A stretch of DNA of 64,000 bases. Source: Hemicordylus capensis (lineage: Eukaryota; Chordata; Lepidosauria; Squamata; Cordylidae). A model generated the notes under the pieces. The model ran no database searches. It saw only the letters and a list, made by a program, of their open reading frames with translations, and was not told the origin of the DNA. A program made the position numbers and the translations under genes. Every line of letters starts with the position of its first letter. Within the stretch, counting starts at the first letter, position 1. The stretch lies in contig NC_069661.1 of the NCBI RefSeq assembly GCF_027244095.1, positions 183,166,501 through 183,230,500 on the forward strand, in the 5' to 3' direction. This document shows positions 47,051 through 58,219 of the stretch, one piece after another.

Positions 47051-47692
47051 CCACCACTTCTGGCTGGGAGAATGCTTGGATATGGGAGATAAGTATAGGG
47101 CCAGTAAAGGGGAAAATCACCACTGGCTCCCACTTTAGGTTGGGACCAGAAATGGGGGCAGGACAGTTTGCTGCCATTCACCTCTAGAGGCAAATGGTGA
47201 CTAGTCAGCACTGGGCACACTGGAGATGCAATTACCCAAATATAAGATTGATTCAGCTCTGCTTTGTTCTCTGTTGCAGTTAAAGCAGAGTAAGCAACAG
47301 AATTACAGGTATTTTTGGATTAGGTAAAAGAGAGAGGGAGAGAGTGTGTGAAAGAGAGAGGGCGAGGGCTGGGTGTTAGCAGCATATTAACACTTCTGAG
47401 TGCCAAACATGGACTCAACGTCATTGAATAGCTTTATCTATATTTAGTAAGCTGGAGAAGACGATGCACTTATGTGGGACCACACAGGAAAGTGACTGGA
47501 GAGACAGTAAGAAATGACCTGTCAGTTTCCTTTGGGGTCTCATGACTAGGAGCTGATTCTTAGCAATGAAGCAGATTTCTCCTAATATTTGTCATCGGTT
47601 TCCAAAATTAACATTTTTCATGTTTTATAGATGACTGATAGTCTGCTCAAGTCCATTTGTTACTGCCTGAACTGTATTTTAGATCGGACATA
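47051..47692. other. no feature recognised
   Basis: Unique-looking DNA with an AGAGAG-rich stretch near 47328-47360. Confidence 0.5.
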
Positions 47693-47882
47693 AGAACATA
47701 GGAAGCATGCTTATACAGAGTCAGACCACTGGCCCAACTAGTTCAATATTGTCTACACTGATTGGCAGTGGCTCTCCAAGGTTTCCGGAAGGCATCTCTC
47801 CCAGTCCTACCTGAAGATTCCAGGGAGAGAACCTGGGACCTTCTACTTGCAAGCAGATGCACTATGACTGAGCTATGGTCCC
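47693..47882 (-). mobile_element. tRNA-Ala-derived SINE, full length
   Basis: On the minus strand it starts GGGACCATAGCTCAGT, continues GCATCTGCTTGCAAG and AAGGTCCCAGG, like a tRNA-Ala, then the body (AAACCTTGGAGAGCCACTGC) and GGTCTGACTCTGTATAAG to TTCCTATGTTCTTATG. It is degraded relative to a real tRNA, so it is not a functional tRNA gene. Another copy is at 62500-62697. Confidence 0.8.
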
Positions 47883-48129
47883 ATCCAAAGGCAAGCCAGG
47901 GCAGACCCTGTTTAGCAAAGGGGACAATTAATGCCCAATAATGCAAGACCCACCTCCCTTCCCTATTTTGCTTGCCTTCCATCTTGCCTAAGCTGCGGTT
48001 TTTTCAAAGCTGCCGTACAGATATGGTAAGGAAATGGTGTTATTCCTCAGTCTCTTGCCTTTAGCAGTAAGATTTTGCATTTGTGATTGCACAAACTTAT
48101 TGCCAGCTTTTCTACTACATCAAACTAAT

Positions 48130-48375
48130 GCTATTATTTATTTATTTATTTATACATTTATTTATTTATATGTTTGTTTGTTTGTTTGTTTGTTCAGTTT
48201 CTATACCACCCTTCCAAAAATGGCTCAGGGTGGTTTACACAAAGAAGTAATAAATAAATAAGATGGCTCCCTGTCCCCAAAGGGCTAACGGTCTATTAAA
48301 AAAAAAGAAAAAGAAAAGACAGACACCAGCAAAAGTCATTGGAGGTACTGTGCTGGGGGTAGATAGGGCTCCTCT
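48130..48375 (-). mobile_element. L2-tailed SINE-like repeat, copy
   Basis: Same family as 8985-9234: TTTCTATACCACCCTTCC, GGCTCAGGGTGGTTTACAC, CCTGTCCCCAAAGGGCTAAC in plus orientation. It is preceded by ATTT and GTTT tandem runs (its tail) at 48133-48195. Confidence 0.75.
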
Positions 48376-48536
48376 GTGATTTCCCCCTTCCCTCCATTTT
48401 CTATGGGTTTTTTTTTTTTTTGCTGTAAATACCTTTGAAACAACCATACACGGTCAACAGAACAAGTACGTTTTTTTCCTTAAGTGTTTTTTAAAAAATC
48501 AGTTATTCTATTTATTTCAGTTTACAACACATGGCA

Positions 48537-48760
48537 ATGCACTACTACTACTACTAGTACTACTACTACTACTAATTTATATACCGCTCTTCAACCAAAG
48601 TTCTCAAAGCAGTTTACATGGAAAAATAAATAATACATAAATAAGATGGTCCCCTGTCCCCAAAGGGCTCACAATCTAAAAAGAAACATAAGGTTTACCC
48701 CTGCAACAGCCACTGGAGGGATGCTGTGCTGGGGTTGGATAAGGCCAGTGACAATACCAG
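48537..48760 (-). mobile_element. L2-tailed SINE-like repeat, variant subfamily with (CTA)n tail
   Basis: Carries TATATACCGCTCTTCAACC and AAAGTTCTCAAAGCAG instead of the usual tail words, as in the copy at 40701-41218, so it is a second subfamily. The tail is a CTA trinucleotide run at 48540-48575. Confidence 0.72.
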
Positions 48761-49229
48761 ACAATACTAGATCTATAATCAATCAATCAACCTTTATTAT
48801 GGTCAGAGACCAGCAAAGATCTATAATAGAGAAACCATGATGAATTCCTTCTTTCCATGGTATTTTACTGGAAACAGAATAGATGTTTAAGAGAAAAGGG
48901 AATGTAATTTATGTTAGAGAGCTCAAGGATTTCTTAATTTGCCCCAGCTATAGTGGAAGTGCACAGGTAAGGGAGCACTGCTAATTAATGTTGACTGGAG
49001 ACATGAAGTTAAAATTCCAAATAAAATAGTTTATTTAGGACATTCATCAGGGAGGTAGATAGAACCTACATGCTTGGTTGATAGCTACATACAGGAAGTG
49101 GGGGACAGGGAGAAGACAGAAGTCTCTCTCTCAGGTGAGAGAATGAAACCTGAGACTATGATTCTGACAAAGGGGAATGAGAGTAGAGGAAGCATGGTTA
49201 GAGGGGGAATGCCCTTAATGGCTATCTCT
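48761..49229. other. no feature recognised
   Basis: Unique-looking DNA, nothing seen. Confidence 0.5.
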
Positions 49230-49480
49230 TAGGGATGTGTGAAACATTTCGGGTACAGAACCATCTGTACCCAAATCTACCTGTTTCAGGCGATTTGTAC
49301 ATAAAACAAATCATCCCTCTGCAAGCCCGGCAAGATTCAGTTCCAAAACAAATTGCCCCAGTTTTGGAGCCGAATGTTTTATTGTTTGGGGCCTCCATTT
49401 TGTGGCGATCTCCATGTAGTCTCCATTTTGTGCTTTGATGTCATTTTGAATTTACTGCCCTTCAGATTGGTGAACGCAAG
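49230..49480 (+). mobile_element. palindromic hAT-like family P, copy 6
   Basis: Starts TAGGGATGTGTGAAAC. A 9-bp stem GGGTACAGA / TCTGTACCC lies at 49251-49272, 21 bp from the end. TCCATTTTGTG words repeat at 49389 and 49420. The far end is not defined. Confidence 0.5.
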
Positions 49481-50539
49481 CAAGGGCTGATCTGCTGACA
49501 CTCATTTACCCCCACCCCAACTCTGCCTTTAAAGAAAGAAAGACTTCAGCACCCACCCCCCGACCCCATCCAGCACCAGCACCACCGCTCATCCACAGAG
49601 GCTGTGGTTGAGGGGGGTGGAGAGGGAGAGAGGGTTTTGGAAGATGCATGCTGATGTGAAAGAACTGCTTTCATTGACTATTTTGAATTGATGCTGAAAT
49701 GAAAATGATGAATGTCAATGTGATAATATGATGCTGATGATTTGAGGATGAGTTGTTCATGCATTTCTGTTTTGTAATGTGGCTTTCACTTGTCTCTTTA
49801 ATGTTTGTTGTCTGAAACTTTGCTTCGCTTTTTTCCACCCATGGAAGGACTATGACTGAAGCAGCAGCACATACACACATGCACCCACCTGTACCCACTT
49901 ACCACCACCACCACCCCCAGCTGTGGCCAAGGATGAGCTTGCTGCTGGTGCCCTCACATGTCTGTTAAGCAGACTTAGAGCACATAGCATTCTGAGGCCA
50001 TGGCCAAAATTATAACCCTAAACCCACTAACCCTTTTGCAGAGCACGCACACACAGGTATACTATGTTGTTTCCCCCTACATAATCTCAAGTCTAGCACT
50101 ATATATATTATACAAATCAAATGCCTTGGTTTGTTGTTGCGCCTGTATTTTGGGGACCTCATGGATGGGCACAGGACAGGCTCTCTCACTGTGTGGACTT
50201 CTTTGCAATGTAGATTGTGTCATATTGTGACTTCTGGCATCATCATCATCATTTATATTCAAACTAGATTGCTTGCATCTACAATAGGTTGTGCTGGTGC
50301 CACACCCTCCAATCCTATTGCAGAAATGTCAAAAAATACAACAAAAAGGCCCCACATTTCTGTGGGGGGAGTAGTGGGAAACAGTGGATGTGGTGAGTGA
50401 CACAGTGGATGTGCATGACCTTTGGAAACCCTGTTCTTTGCAAAGCTCTGCTGTTGTTGTTGATGTGTGCTGCATCCACCCTATGGGACAATGAGGACAG
50501 ACAGTGCCTATTTCTGCCTGTGGGTGCCTCCTAGGAGTG
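49481..50539. other. no gene recognised
   Basis: Unique-looking DNA with short ATC and CCA runs (50240-50252, 49901-49916). Confidence 0.45.
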
Positions 50540-51043
50540 CCACTGTGGGTCGGGTGGTAATGCCCCAATGGGTGCCTGCTACCACCCAGATTTCAGAGTG
50601 ATTGGGCAAAGGGGTGGTTTTTAAAGAATTTTTGAAGTTGGCATGTCTTCGGGGCAGATTTGAGGAATAAAAGGGGTTTTGGGGGCAGAAGGGTAGGTTG
50701 GGTGGTAGTGCCCCAATGGGCACCTGCTCCCATCCAGATTTCAAAGAAATTGGTGAAAGGGGTGATTTTTAAAGAATTTCTGAAGTTTGTGCGTCTTTAA
50801 GCTTTTTCCCATAGGGATTAATGTGGATTTCATCAGCCCCATAACTTCACTTGGGGGCACTGGGGTGGTCCAGAGTGAGTGGTATTGTAGTGCACATAGG
50901 GTGCCAACCCACCCCCCAAACCACAAGCCCATGGGGCACTGGGTTTTGTTGTTTCTGAAGTGTTCTGAGAGTAGATTCTCTGGTACAAATGAGAGTGGAT
51001 TCAATGCTTGTCACTGAATTCAATTTGCTACCAGAGAATCTAC
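50540..51043. repeat. dispersed block related to 23.4-23.9 kb
   Basis: Two related units (TGGGTGGTAGTGCCCCAATG type, near 50545 and 50699) precede a segment sharing TTTCTGAAGTGTTCTGAG and GTAGTGCACA with 23.6-23.9 kb. A perfect 15-bp inverted pair, GTAGATTCTCTGGTA at 50971-50985 and its complement at 51029-51043, closes the block. Confidence 0.55.
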
Positions 51044-51643
51044 AATGTGTCTGAACAAACACAGACACTTCAAAACAAAAAGAAGTTGGATTGTGTTAGA
51101 ATTGCAGCCAGATATTTCCAGGAAGCAGGGCATGGCAGCAACACCTTCATCCCATTGTTTGCTGCCTCCCCAGCAACTGATATTCAAAGTATCCATACTG
51201 ATTTCCTTTCAGTCTGGAGATTCCATTCAGCAGCAAGTACTCCAGCACCTTCATTATGGCTAACAGGTGGCTTACATCAGCAAATCAATTTACATCAGCA
51301 AATCAACACTTCTATGTTGTATCCCTTTTCAAATAGTCTTTTCGTCTATAATTTTTCCTATGACTCTTTCTTGGGCCTTTCATTGGCTGTCAAATTCTGC
51401 ATGCTCATTGGCAAGTTCTCCCCAGTCCCTCCTTTGAAGACCTGAAACATTTTATCGTCAAGAGATTAATTGTCTCGAAAGTGATGCTCCACAGCTTCTG
51501 TCAGCTTTCCGAAATCATCTTAAATCACTTTACAACCTGTTCTGCCACAATTTCAGAGTTAAGTGCCAGCAGTCAGGTTCCTCTGTGAAGTACCAGCAGT
51601 GTTAAGTATCAGCAGTTCAGGTTCTTGTTTCTTGTCCCAATAC
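51044..51643. other. no feature recognised; left flank of the Ngaro element
   Basis: Unique-looking DNA. TACCAGCAGT and GTTAAGTRCCAGCAG words recur at 51561-51613. No target duplication with the right flank (58380 on) was seen, as expected for this superfamily. Confidence 0.45.
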
Positions 51644-52104
51644 ATTGTTACCAGACCCTAGCCCAAGAAGACAAGGAGACATATATATGGTGCAAAGGGC
51701 CACAACTTTATTAAAATTACAACATGGCGAACTGGAACTTTAGGTGATTAATCGCCGCTAAACAACAGTGCGGGCTCCTAGGCATGAGCAAGGACACACA
51801 GCCCTGCACATAGCCTGCATGGGCGACACACCCTGGCTCAGGAAATAGGGCAGGAATGACCCACCCCATTCCTTCACAGCCAACCACCCCCTTTTCAGGA
51901 AGTGATCTGGATACCTCAGGGACTTCAACTACCCCAGACCGCAGAGCCCAAAGGTTGGTGAAGTCCTGAAGCTGGTTTTCTTGGCAATCATTCTCCCCGT
52001 GCCGCACAGGCAACAAAGGAGCGATTAACCAATCAGCCTTAGAATACCCAAGGTTGCTCACCGAGATCTAACCTCAATTTCCCCTTAGCCCGCACTGCTA
52101 CTGC
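51644..52104 (-). repeat. Ngaro split repeat B2 (3' end)
   Basis: The outer copy of B; on the minus strand its end (GGTCTGGTAAC, at 51644) is the 3' end of the element. Confidence 0.88.
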
Positions 52105-52263
52105 TGTTGTGACCGACCTAACTAAACAAACCTGATAACAGAACGAAGTAGGCGAAAAAAACCCCAACAGTGGCCAATACGTTGGGAGCAAAAAATTCCT
52201 ACTTGGCCCCAAAGGCGACCAGCCGCTAGGCCCGCTCTGCAACAGGGATGGGGGGGAGGGAAA

Positions 52264-52431
52264 GATCTGCAAACAGACTGCTGGCTTGGAGCATGGATCA
52301 GCCGATTTCCGGCCGAAACCACGCCCCCCTCATGCTAAGCAGCCAATCAGGCTGCTTCTTGGGCCCGTGCAGGGCTGGAACAAACTCCCTCCCCCAGCAC
52401 GAGGCAGAGGGGAGGGGGATTGTTACCAGAT
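52264..52431 (-). repeat. Ngaro split repeat A2
   Basis: Internal copy of A1, lying between B1 and the 159-bp spacer. Confidence 0.9.
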
Positions 52432-52871
52432 CCTAGCCCAAGAAGACACGGAGACATATATATGGTGCAAAGGGCCACAACTTTATTAAAATTACAACAT
52501 GGCGAACTGGAACTTTAGGTGATTAATCGCCGCTAAACAACAGTGCGGGCTCCTAGGCATGAGCAAGGACACATAGCCCTGCACATAGCCTGCATGGACG
52601 ACACACCCTGGCTCAGGAAATAGGGCAGGAATGACCCGCCCCATTCCTTCACAGCCAACCACCCCCTTTTCAGGAAGTGATCTGGATACCTCATGGACTT
52701 CAACCACCCCGGACCGCAGAGCCCAAAGGTTGGTGAAGTCCTGAAGCTGGTTTTCTTGGCAATCATTCTCCCCGTGCCGCACAGGCAACAAAGGAGTGAT
52801 CAACCTTAGAATACCCAAGGGTGCTCACCGAGATCTAACCTCAATTTCCCCTTAGCCCGCACTGCTACTGC
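52432..52871 (-). repeat. Ngaro split repeat B1
   Basis: Direct copy of 51644-52104 with about ten base differences and one short length difference. It abuts A2 directly at 52431/52432. Confidence 0.9.
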
Positions 52872-52883
52872 CACACAGGGAGG

Positions 52884-53363
52884 TTAGCCCACGCTTGACC
52901 TCCCTGCCCCATAAAACTCCAAAAACTCGGCAAGCCCCCTCCAAATGTTGCCCAGGTACAAATCGCACCTGACCTCGGACAAATGAACCCCATCTGGACG
53001 ATACAGCTGAGGAAGGCGGGCCGCTATCCCCGGCTGGAGTATGACCTCACCTCCAGCCGCTCTAACCATATGGCCTATGGCCGCTGAAGCCTTACGACGA
53101 GCTTTCTCAACCCCAAGACGCGAAGACACCCCCCTCCATACTCCACGCTGGAGCCAGTTAACCCAAAGGATGCATACTCCCGGAATCCAATTCCTAAGAA
53201 CCTCAAAATCGGATGCGGCTTGCCAAATAATTGAGAGGCCAGTTCGCCGGCCCAAGTCGTTCTCTCCTAAATTTAAAATTACCACTTGCGGGCCAGGAAG
53301 ACTGTCTAAATGGCTCCTAACCGCGGGGAGCAACTGGCCCCACTGCATGCCACGCATGCCCAA
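52884..53363 (-). other. Ngaro SGNH-type hydrolase region (fossil part)
   Basis: Open over 159 codons. VVILNLGENDLGRR fits the block III (GxND-type) of SGNH hydrolases and DGVHLSEVRCDLY fits the DxxH catalytic pair. The N-terminal GDS block is not seen in this segment. The role of the hydrolase in Ngaro elements is not known; a lipase/esterase-like activity is inferred from the fold only. Confidence 0.75.
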
Positions 53364-53540
53364 CCAATATATAGAGGCCCTCCGGCCGAAACCTAGCTGT
53401 GTGCCCCACTACGAGGTGCTGGCCCGCCGAAAGGCCCAAAAGACCAGCAAATGGCCACACACCAGGATCCGGACCGGAGCAGCCGCTCCACCAGCACCTG
53501 TGGGGAGAACACAGAAGATACCATGAGACGTTGTCCGCTG

Positions 53541-54443
53541 TCAGCGCACATACCGCCTGACCGCCACGGACCTCCAACGCCCAATCCGCCGCACGGCGTC
53601 CTCGGTCATGCCCATCCCTGAGGCAGTAGAGGCAGCTCCTATACGGAAGGAATGAAGGGTGAGCCCAGCTGTGGGGATCCCGGCTCCCCCAAGGACCTTC
53701 CTGATCACCGTCAAAAACTGATATTGCGTTAATGGGCAGCCGCTCTCATGAAGGAACAAACATCCCCCGGGCCGAGGACAGAGACCAATGTAATGCTTAA
53801 GGGCTGCCACCGGGCAGAGCGCAGAACCCGTGGCCCCAGCCAAAGTGACCAATTGACCCTTGCCCCTCTGATCCGTCTTAGAGCGGCGGAGGCACAGAAC
53901 AGCTGTACCCGCCGCAAATGTTAAATCGGAAAGCTGGAGACAGCAATCCCGCGGGGAACGACTGCTGCGCGGCAGCAACTCAGAGGGGCGAAATGCGCCA
54001 AAAAAGGCAACCAAAAGCGCTGCCCTAAAGAGGGAAACCTCCCAGGGGATGGAACAACAGCCGTCCAGGCGACCCACCATAGAAACCAACATATCCAGCG
54101 TAATCGGGCGCCTGCTGTCACTCGGAGCCGGAGATATCCTGGCCCATCCCTCCAACATGCACCTGATACGCGGATTGGATGAGGTATCACCGACCCCCCT
54201 CACCTGAGCCTCGAAAGACAAGGCCGCCAAGTAACCACCCAAGGTGGACCCAGATCGCCCCGCCCTGTGTAGCAAAACTAAAAACTGCTGCAGGTGACCA
54301 CCCGGGGCAGGCCAAGACTCTGCCAAACCTTCAGCCATCCGGAATTGGGCAAAAGCTGCTATCTTGGCCGCGTAACTCACCCTGGTACTAGGCACTAACG
54401 ACGCTGCTATGGCCTGCTGGGCTTCCAACTGCCAAGCTGCCAC
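53541..54443 (-). other. Ngaro tyrosine recombinase region (fossil part)
   Basis: Open over 300 codons. The catalytic pattern of tyrosine recombinases is visible: the first Arg in FGAFRPSELLP, HSFR in LTLHSFRIGAASTAS, and the Tyr near the C-terminus in RYVR. The enzyme joins a circular DNA copy to the target, which is why the element has split repeats and no target duplication. Confidence 0.88.
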
Positions 54444-55936
54444 AGGACTTCCGGCATGGGGTCCGGGAGCGTCGCAGCCTCGGGAGCTAACGCCCTGAAT
54501 CTGTCTACCTGAAAACGAGACAAGGCATCCGCGATCTCATTTTTTATCCCCGGAATGTGGCGGGCCTGAAAGACTATATTCGCTCGCAGGCATTGGAGCA
54601 CAAGTGCTCTGACCAAGCCCATGACCCTCCACAAGTGCGAGGTTTGGGTATTGACAATGTGTACCATGGCCTGGTTATCATACCAGAACCGCACAGAAGA
54701 GTTGGAAAACTCCTCCTCCCAGATGTGGACAGCCACCACAATGGGGAACAATTCCAGAAAGGTCATATCCCGAACCAACCCACTTTTGGCCCAAAATGCC
54801 GGCCAATGGGCAGCACACCAACGGCCCCTAAAATAGATCCCAAACCCGGCCCCTCCGGCCGCATCCGAATGGACCTGCAAATCGGCTTCCACAAGTTGTT
54901 CAGACCGCCAGAGCGAGGTTCCATTAAAAGTAAGAAGAAAAGTTTCCCACAGGGCCAGATCGGCCCTGACTCCTTCCGAGATCCGCACCCTGTGGTGCGG
55001 TGCCCGAAGGCCCACCGTGAGATCACAAAGCCTTCTCAGGAAAGCCCTTCCAGGGGCAACTACCCTGCAGGCAAAATTCAAGTGGCCGGCCACCACCTGC
55101 AATTCCCTAAGGGAAGCCTTGCGGGCCCGCCCCAGGGTCCTAACCAAAGCAAGCAAAGCTTGCAACTTATCCGGGGGCAACCTGGAGCACCCCGCTACTG
55201 AGTCAAGCTCAATGCCCAGGAAAGACAACCGGGTGGCCAGGCCTTCTGTCTTATCATGTGCTAGTGGAACACCCAGATCTGCCGCCAACTCCATGAAGGA
55301 ATGCAGCAGGTGACCACACTCCCCAGAATTGCCCCTCCCCACAAAGAGGAAATCATCAAGAAAATGAGCCGTTGACGCCAGCCCTGCCCTCCGCCGCACT
55401 GCCCATTCCAAAAAAGTGCTAAAAGCCTCAAAGGCTGCACAAGAAATCGAGCAGCCCATGGGCAATGCACGGTCAAAATAATACTGCCCTGCGAAGGCAA
55501 AACCTAGGAGCTCAAATTCGGCTGGATGGACAGGCAGCAGGCGGAAGGCAGACTCGATGTCACACTTGGCCATGAGAGCCCCCACCCCTTTACTGCGAAC
55601 AACCTGAACCGCTTCATCAAAGGAAGTGTAGCGGACAGAACACAAAGTGTCGGGGATGCCGTCGTTAACGGATGACCCTTTGGGGTAAGATAGGTGGTGG
55701 ATTAACCGGAATTCCCCTGGCACCTTCTTAGGTACCACCCCTAAAGGCGAAACACGCAGCCCTGGGAAGGAGGGGGTCTGAAAAGGCCCCGCAACCCTAC
55801 CAGCCGCAACCTCCTTAGCTATTTTTCTTAAAACAACCTGCTCCTGACCTATAACGGACTTGAGGTTACGCGTTGTGATGGACCCCAGTTGAGAAGATGA
55901 AGGGATACGAAACCCATCTTGGAAACCACAAAACAA
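54407..55936 (-). other. Ngaro reverse transcriptase - RNase H region (fossil part)
   Basis: Open over about 509 codons. The RT palm is recognised by KCDIESAFRLLPVHP, ALPMGCSISCAAFE and HFLDDFLFVG; the LDD box in place of YxDD is usual in this superfamily. RNase H follows with VHSDAAGGAGFG, FWYDNQAMVHIV and NEIADALSRFQ. It overlaps the recombinase region by 37 bases. Confidence 0.9.
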
Positions 55937-56004
55937 GTAGGCAGCCGCCGCTCTATCGGGATAGGTCTAGTAACAGGCAGCCCAACACATCCAGCTTGAT
56001 GGGG

Positions 56005-57715
56005 CTAGGTCCCTTTACCCACAGCGGGTGGAGGGGGGGCACCTTTCCTACCACCCCCCGACCTAAACTTGCCTCCAGAACCCAAGGAATGGGCCCGAGG
56101 GCAGCTTGAACTGGGGTGTTTGGCCCCACAGAGGCCACACGCATGCCTGTAACGGCAGAGTGACCGGGAGCACCTACCATTGGCATTGTACTCCCAGCAG
56201 ACCAAGTGGGTTTGAACCCACTGATGGCCTGACCCCGGAGCAGAAACGGAGCCAAGCAGCTTAGACAACAAGTGCCCGCTGTCAGATCGGTCCCCATCAA
56301 CCGGGCGGGCCGGGGACATTACCACAAGCCACAATTCCTGCAGCGGGGCATCCCAGGGCAAAGATGGATCAAGGGCGGCTCGCATCCTAAAACTCTCGTC
56401 ATAACGGATCCAAGCGGATCCTGCAAAATCAGAGATGGCCCTGTGGATTATGTCCATGTATTTCAGCAAGGAGGGGCCCCTTGCCGGCTGCACCTGCACA
56501 ATAACCCCCCATATATATGGTAAACCTGGAGAGCCAGTTGCTCCATGTCTTTTCCACAGGCTTACGCTTCGTAGCCTCATGTTCCTTACAGGACTCCCCT
56601 TCTTTATGCTTAACTTCGGGCTCCCGGAACAAAAGGCTAAAGATGTCAATGTATTCTCCCTTCAAGATCTTTTCCCTTGTGGTAGGAAGCAAATGGTCCC
56701 CCAAAGGAAGCCCCATCCCCCCATATGGGGCATGTTGGGGCGTGGGGGTAATGCCCATAGGATAGAACCCTGTGCCGCTAGGTGTGGGGACCGGGACAGT
56801 CGTGTTGTTTGCTGCCGCGATGGCGGGCGCACTCACGGGTCTATGTACACCCCAAACCTGTTCAGCCGAGCCCTTGAGGCCCAACGCATTACCCATAATG
56901 GGAGGAGTAAACCCTGAACCCCAAGCGTGTGCATAGGGGGACCAGTATGGGGCTGGTCCCCATCCCCCCATGGCATGCGCAGGCCAGGGTATGGAAGGCC
57001 ACTGGCCGGAGCCGCCGGGGAGTGTGGGTGCTGCTGGCTCACCCAGGGCCACAGGGAGAGACGGATCCAGCGGGGGTTGCTCCACCGGCGCCACAGGCTG
57101 AAGTAAAACAGGTCCAGGCAGTGCAGGAACTGGGTCCGGGGGTCGAGCAGGAGCTGGCTGCCCAGGCGGATCTGGCGATGGCAGCGATGGAGCAGCAGGT
57201 TCAGATGGAGCATCAGGTCCAGCAGGAGCCCCTGCCTTCTCCAGGGCCTCCAACCTACTGGAAATAGATTTCAATAACTGGGTTCTAGTAGCCCCCCCAG
57301 TCCTGCGAGGGACCTTGGGGGGTGGAACGCCCCCGCCACCAGACGGGCCGGCCCCGGGATCCAATGGCACAGCCCTGGCCCGTTCTAACGCCTCCATCCG
57401 CCCTATCAGGGCCCTGATAACACCCATTTCTTCGTCTTCATCCTCGGAGGAAGACGGAGGAGGAGCAGCTGGTCTCTTAGGCTGTCTGATGGGTCTTCCC
57501 CCCCTTCTTCCCCTTGGCCTTCCTAGGCATGACTCACTGCAAGCAGACAGCCAGTCAACCAAAGAACTAACAGCCAGCACACACACACCTTGCAGGAAGG
57601 CAGGAAAAAAACCCCAAAGCCACACCAACCCAATAAGGCCAATGTGCACCACAAAATAATTCCCCACCTCAGCCTGAGGGAACCACCCCCACCAAGGCCA
57701 AATCCCGATCCCCAC
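56005..57715 (-). other. Ngaro gag-like region (fossil part)
   Basis: First coding region of the element. It opens with a basic, Pro-rich segment (GRPRGRRGGRPIRQPKRPA, then long Pro/Ala stretches) and closes with a Cys/His cluster of the type CxxxxCxYxHxCxxC (NGRCSRSLCRYRHACGLCG). That is common in the first ORF of DIRS and Ngaro elements and suggests nucleic acid binding. Part of a fossil element, so its integrity is not detailed. Confidence 0.7.
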
Positions 57716-57814
57716 CCAGCTGGGCAGACCACTCCAAACCCTTCTCTATTGCCAGGGGACAGGGAAGAAGCCCAACCAATAAAGCAGGAAGAAAAACAAA
57801 CAAAACCAACAACA

Positions 57815-57984
57815 ACAGTATTGAAAACACAAACAACAACAATAGTATTGAAAAACGCCCAGGAGAGTGAAAGGGGAATCCCCCCCCCACACCCAAGCCC
57901 AAGTATTGAAAACACAACCAACAACAACAGTATTGAAAATGCCCAGGAGAGTGAAAGGGGAATCCCCCCCCACACCCAAGCCCC
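57815..57984 (-). repeat. tandem duplication in the Ngaro 5' leader
   Basis: Two adjacent units of about 85 bp, each holding AGTATTGAAAA, CGCCCAGGAGAGTGAAAGGG-type text and a C run followed by ACACCCAAGCCC. It lies between A1 and the gag-like region. Confidence 0.75.
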
Positions 57985-58219
57985 AATTGCCTTAAAAGGC
58001 AAGGCCTCCGCCAGGGGCCGGAGGGGAGAGAGTCAAACCGTGCGGGCCCAAGGCCCAAAGAAGCAGGAAGCACGGTGCGCCCAGCCGGGCGAAGGACGCT
58101 GCTGCTGCGGCGAGGCCAGCCGCCTCCAAACTCCCTTGCACCACACGCCCGATCCCGGGCGAAACCCCCCACCCTCGGAGAAGCTGGAGGAGCACACAAC
58201 CGGAACTCCTTCCAGCAGA

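Noticed and set aside
47693-47882. Possible tRNA-Ala gene
   Set aside because: The tRNA-like head is diverged and is followed by the SINE body and tail; it is a SINE copy.
54557-55201. Plus-strand open frame of 214 codons
   Set aside because: Antisense shadow of the RT/RNase H region; codon structure belongs to the minus strand.
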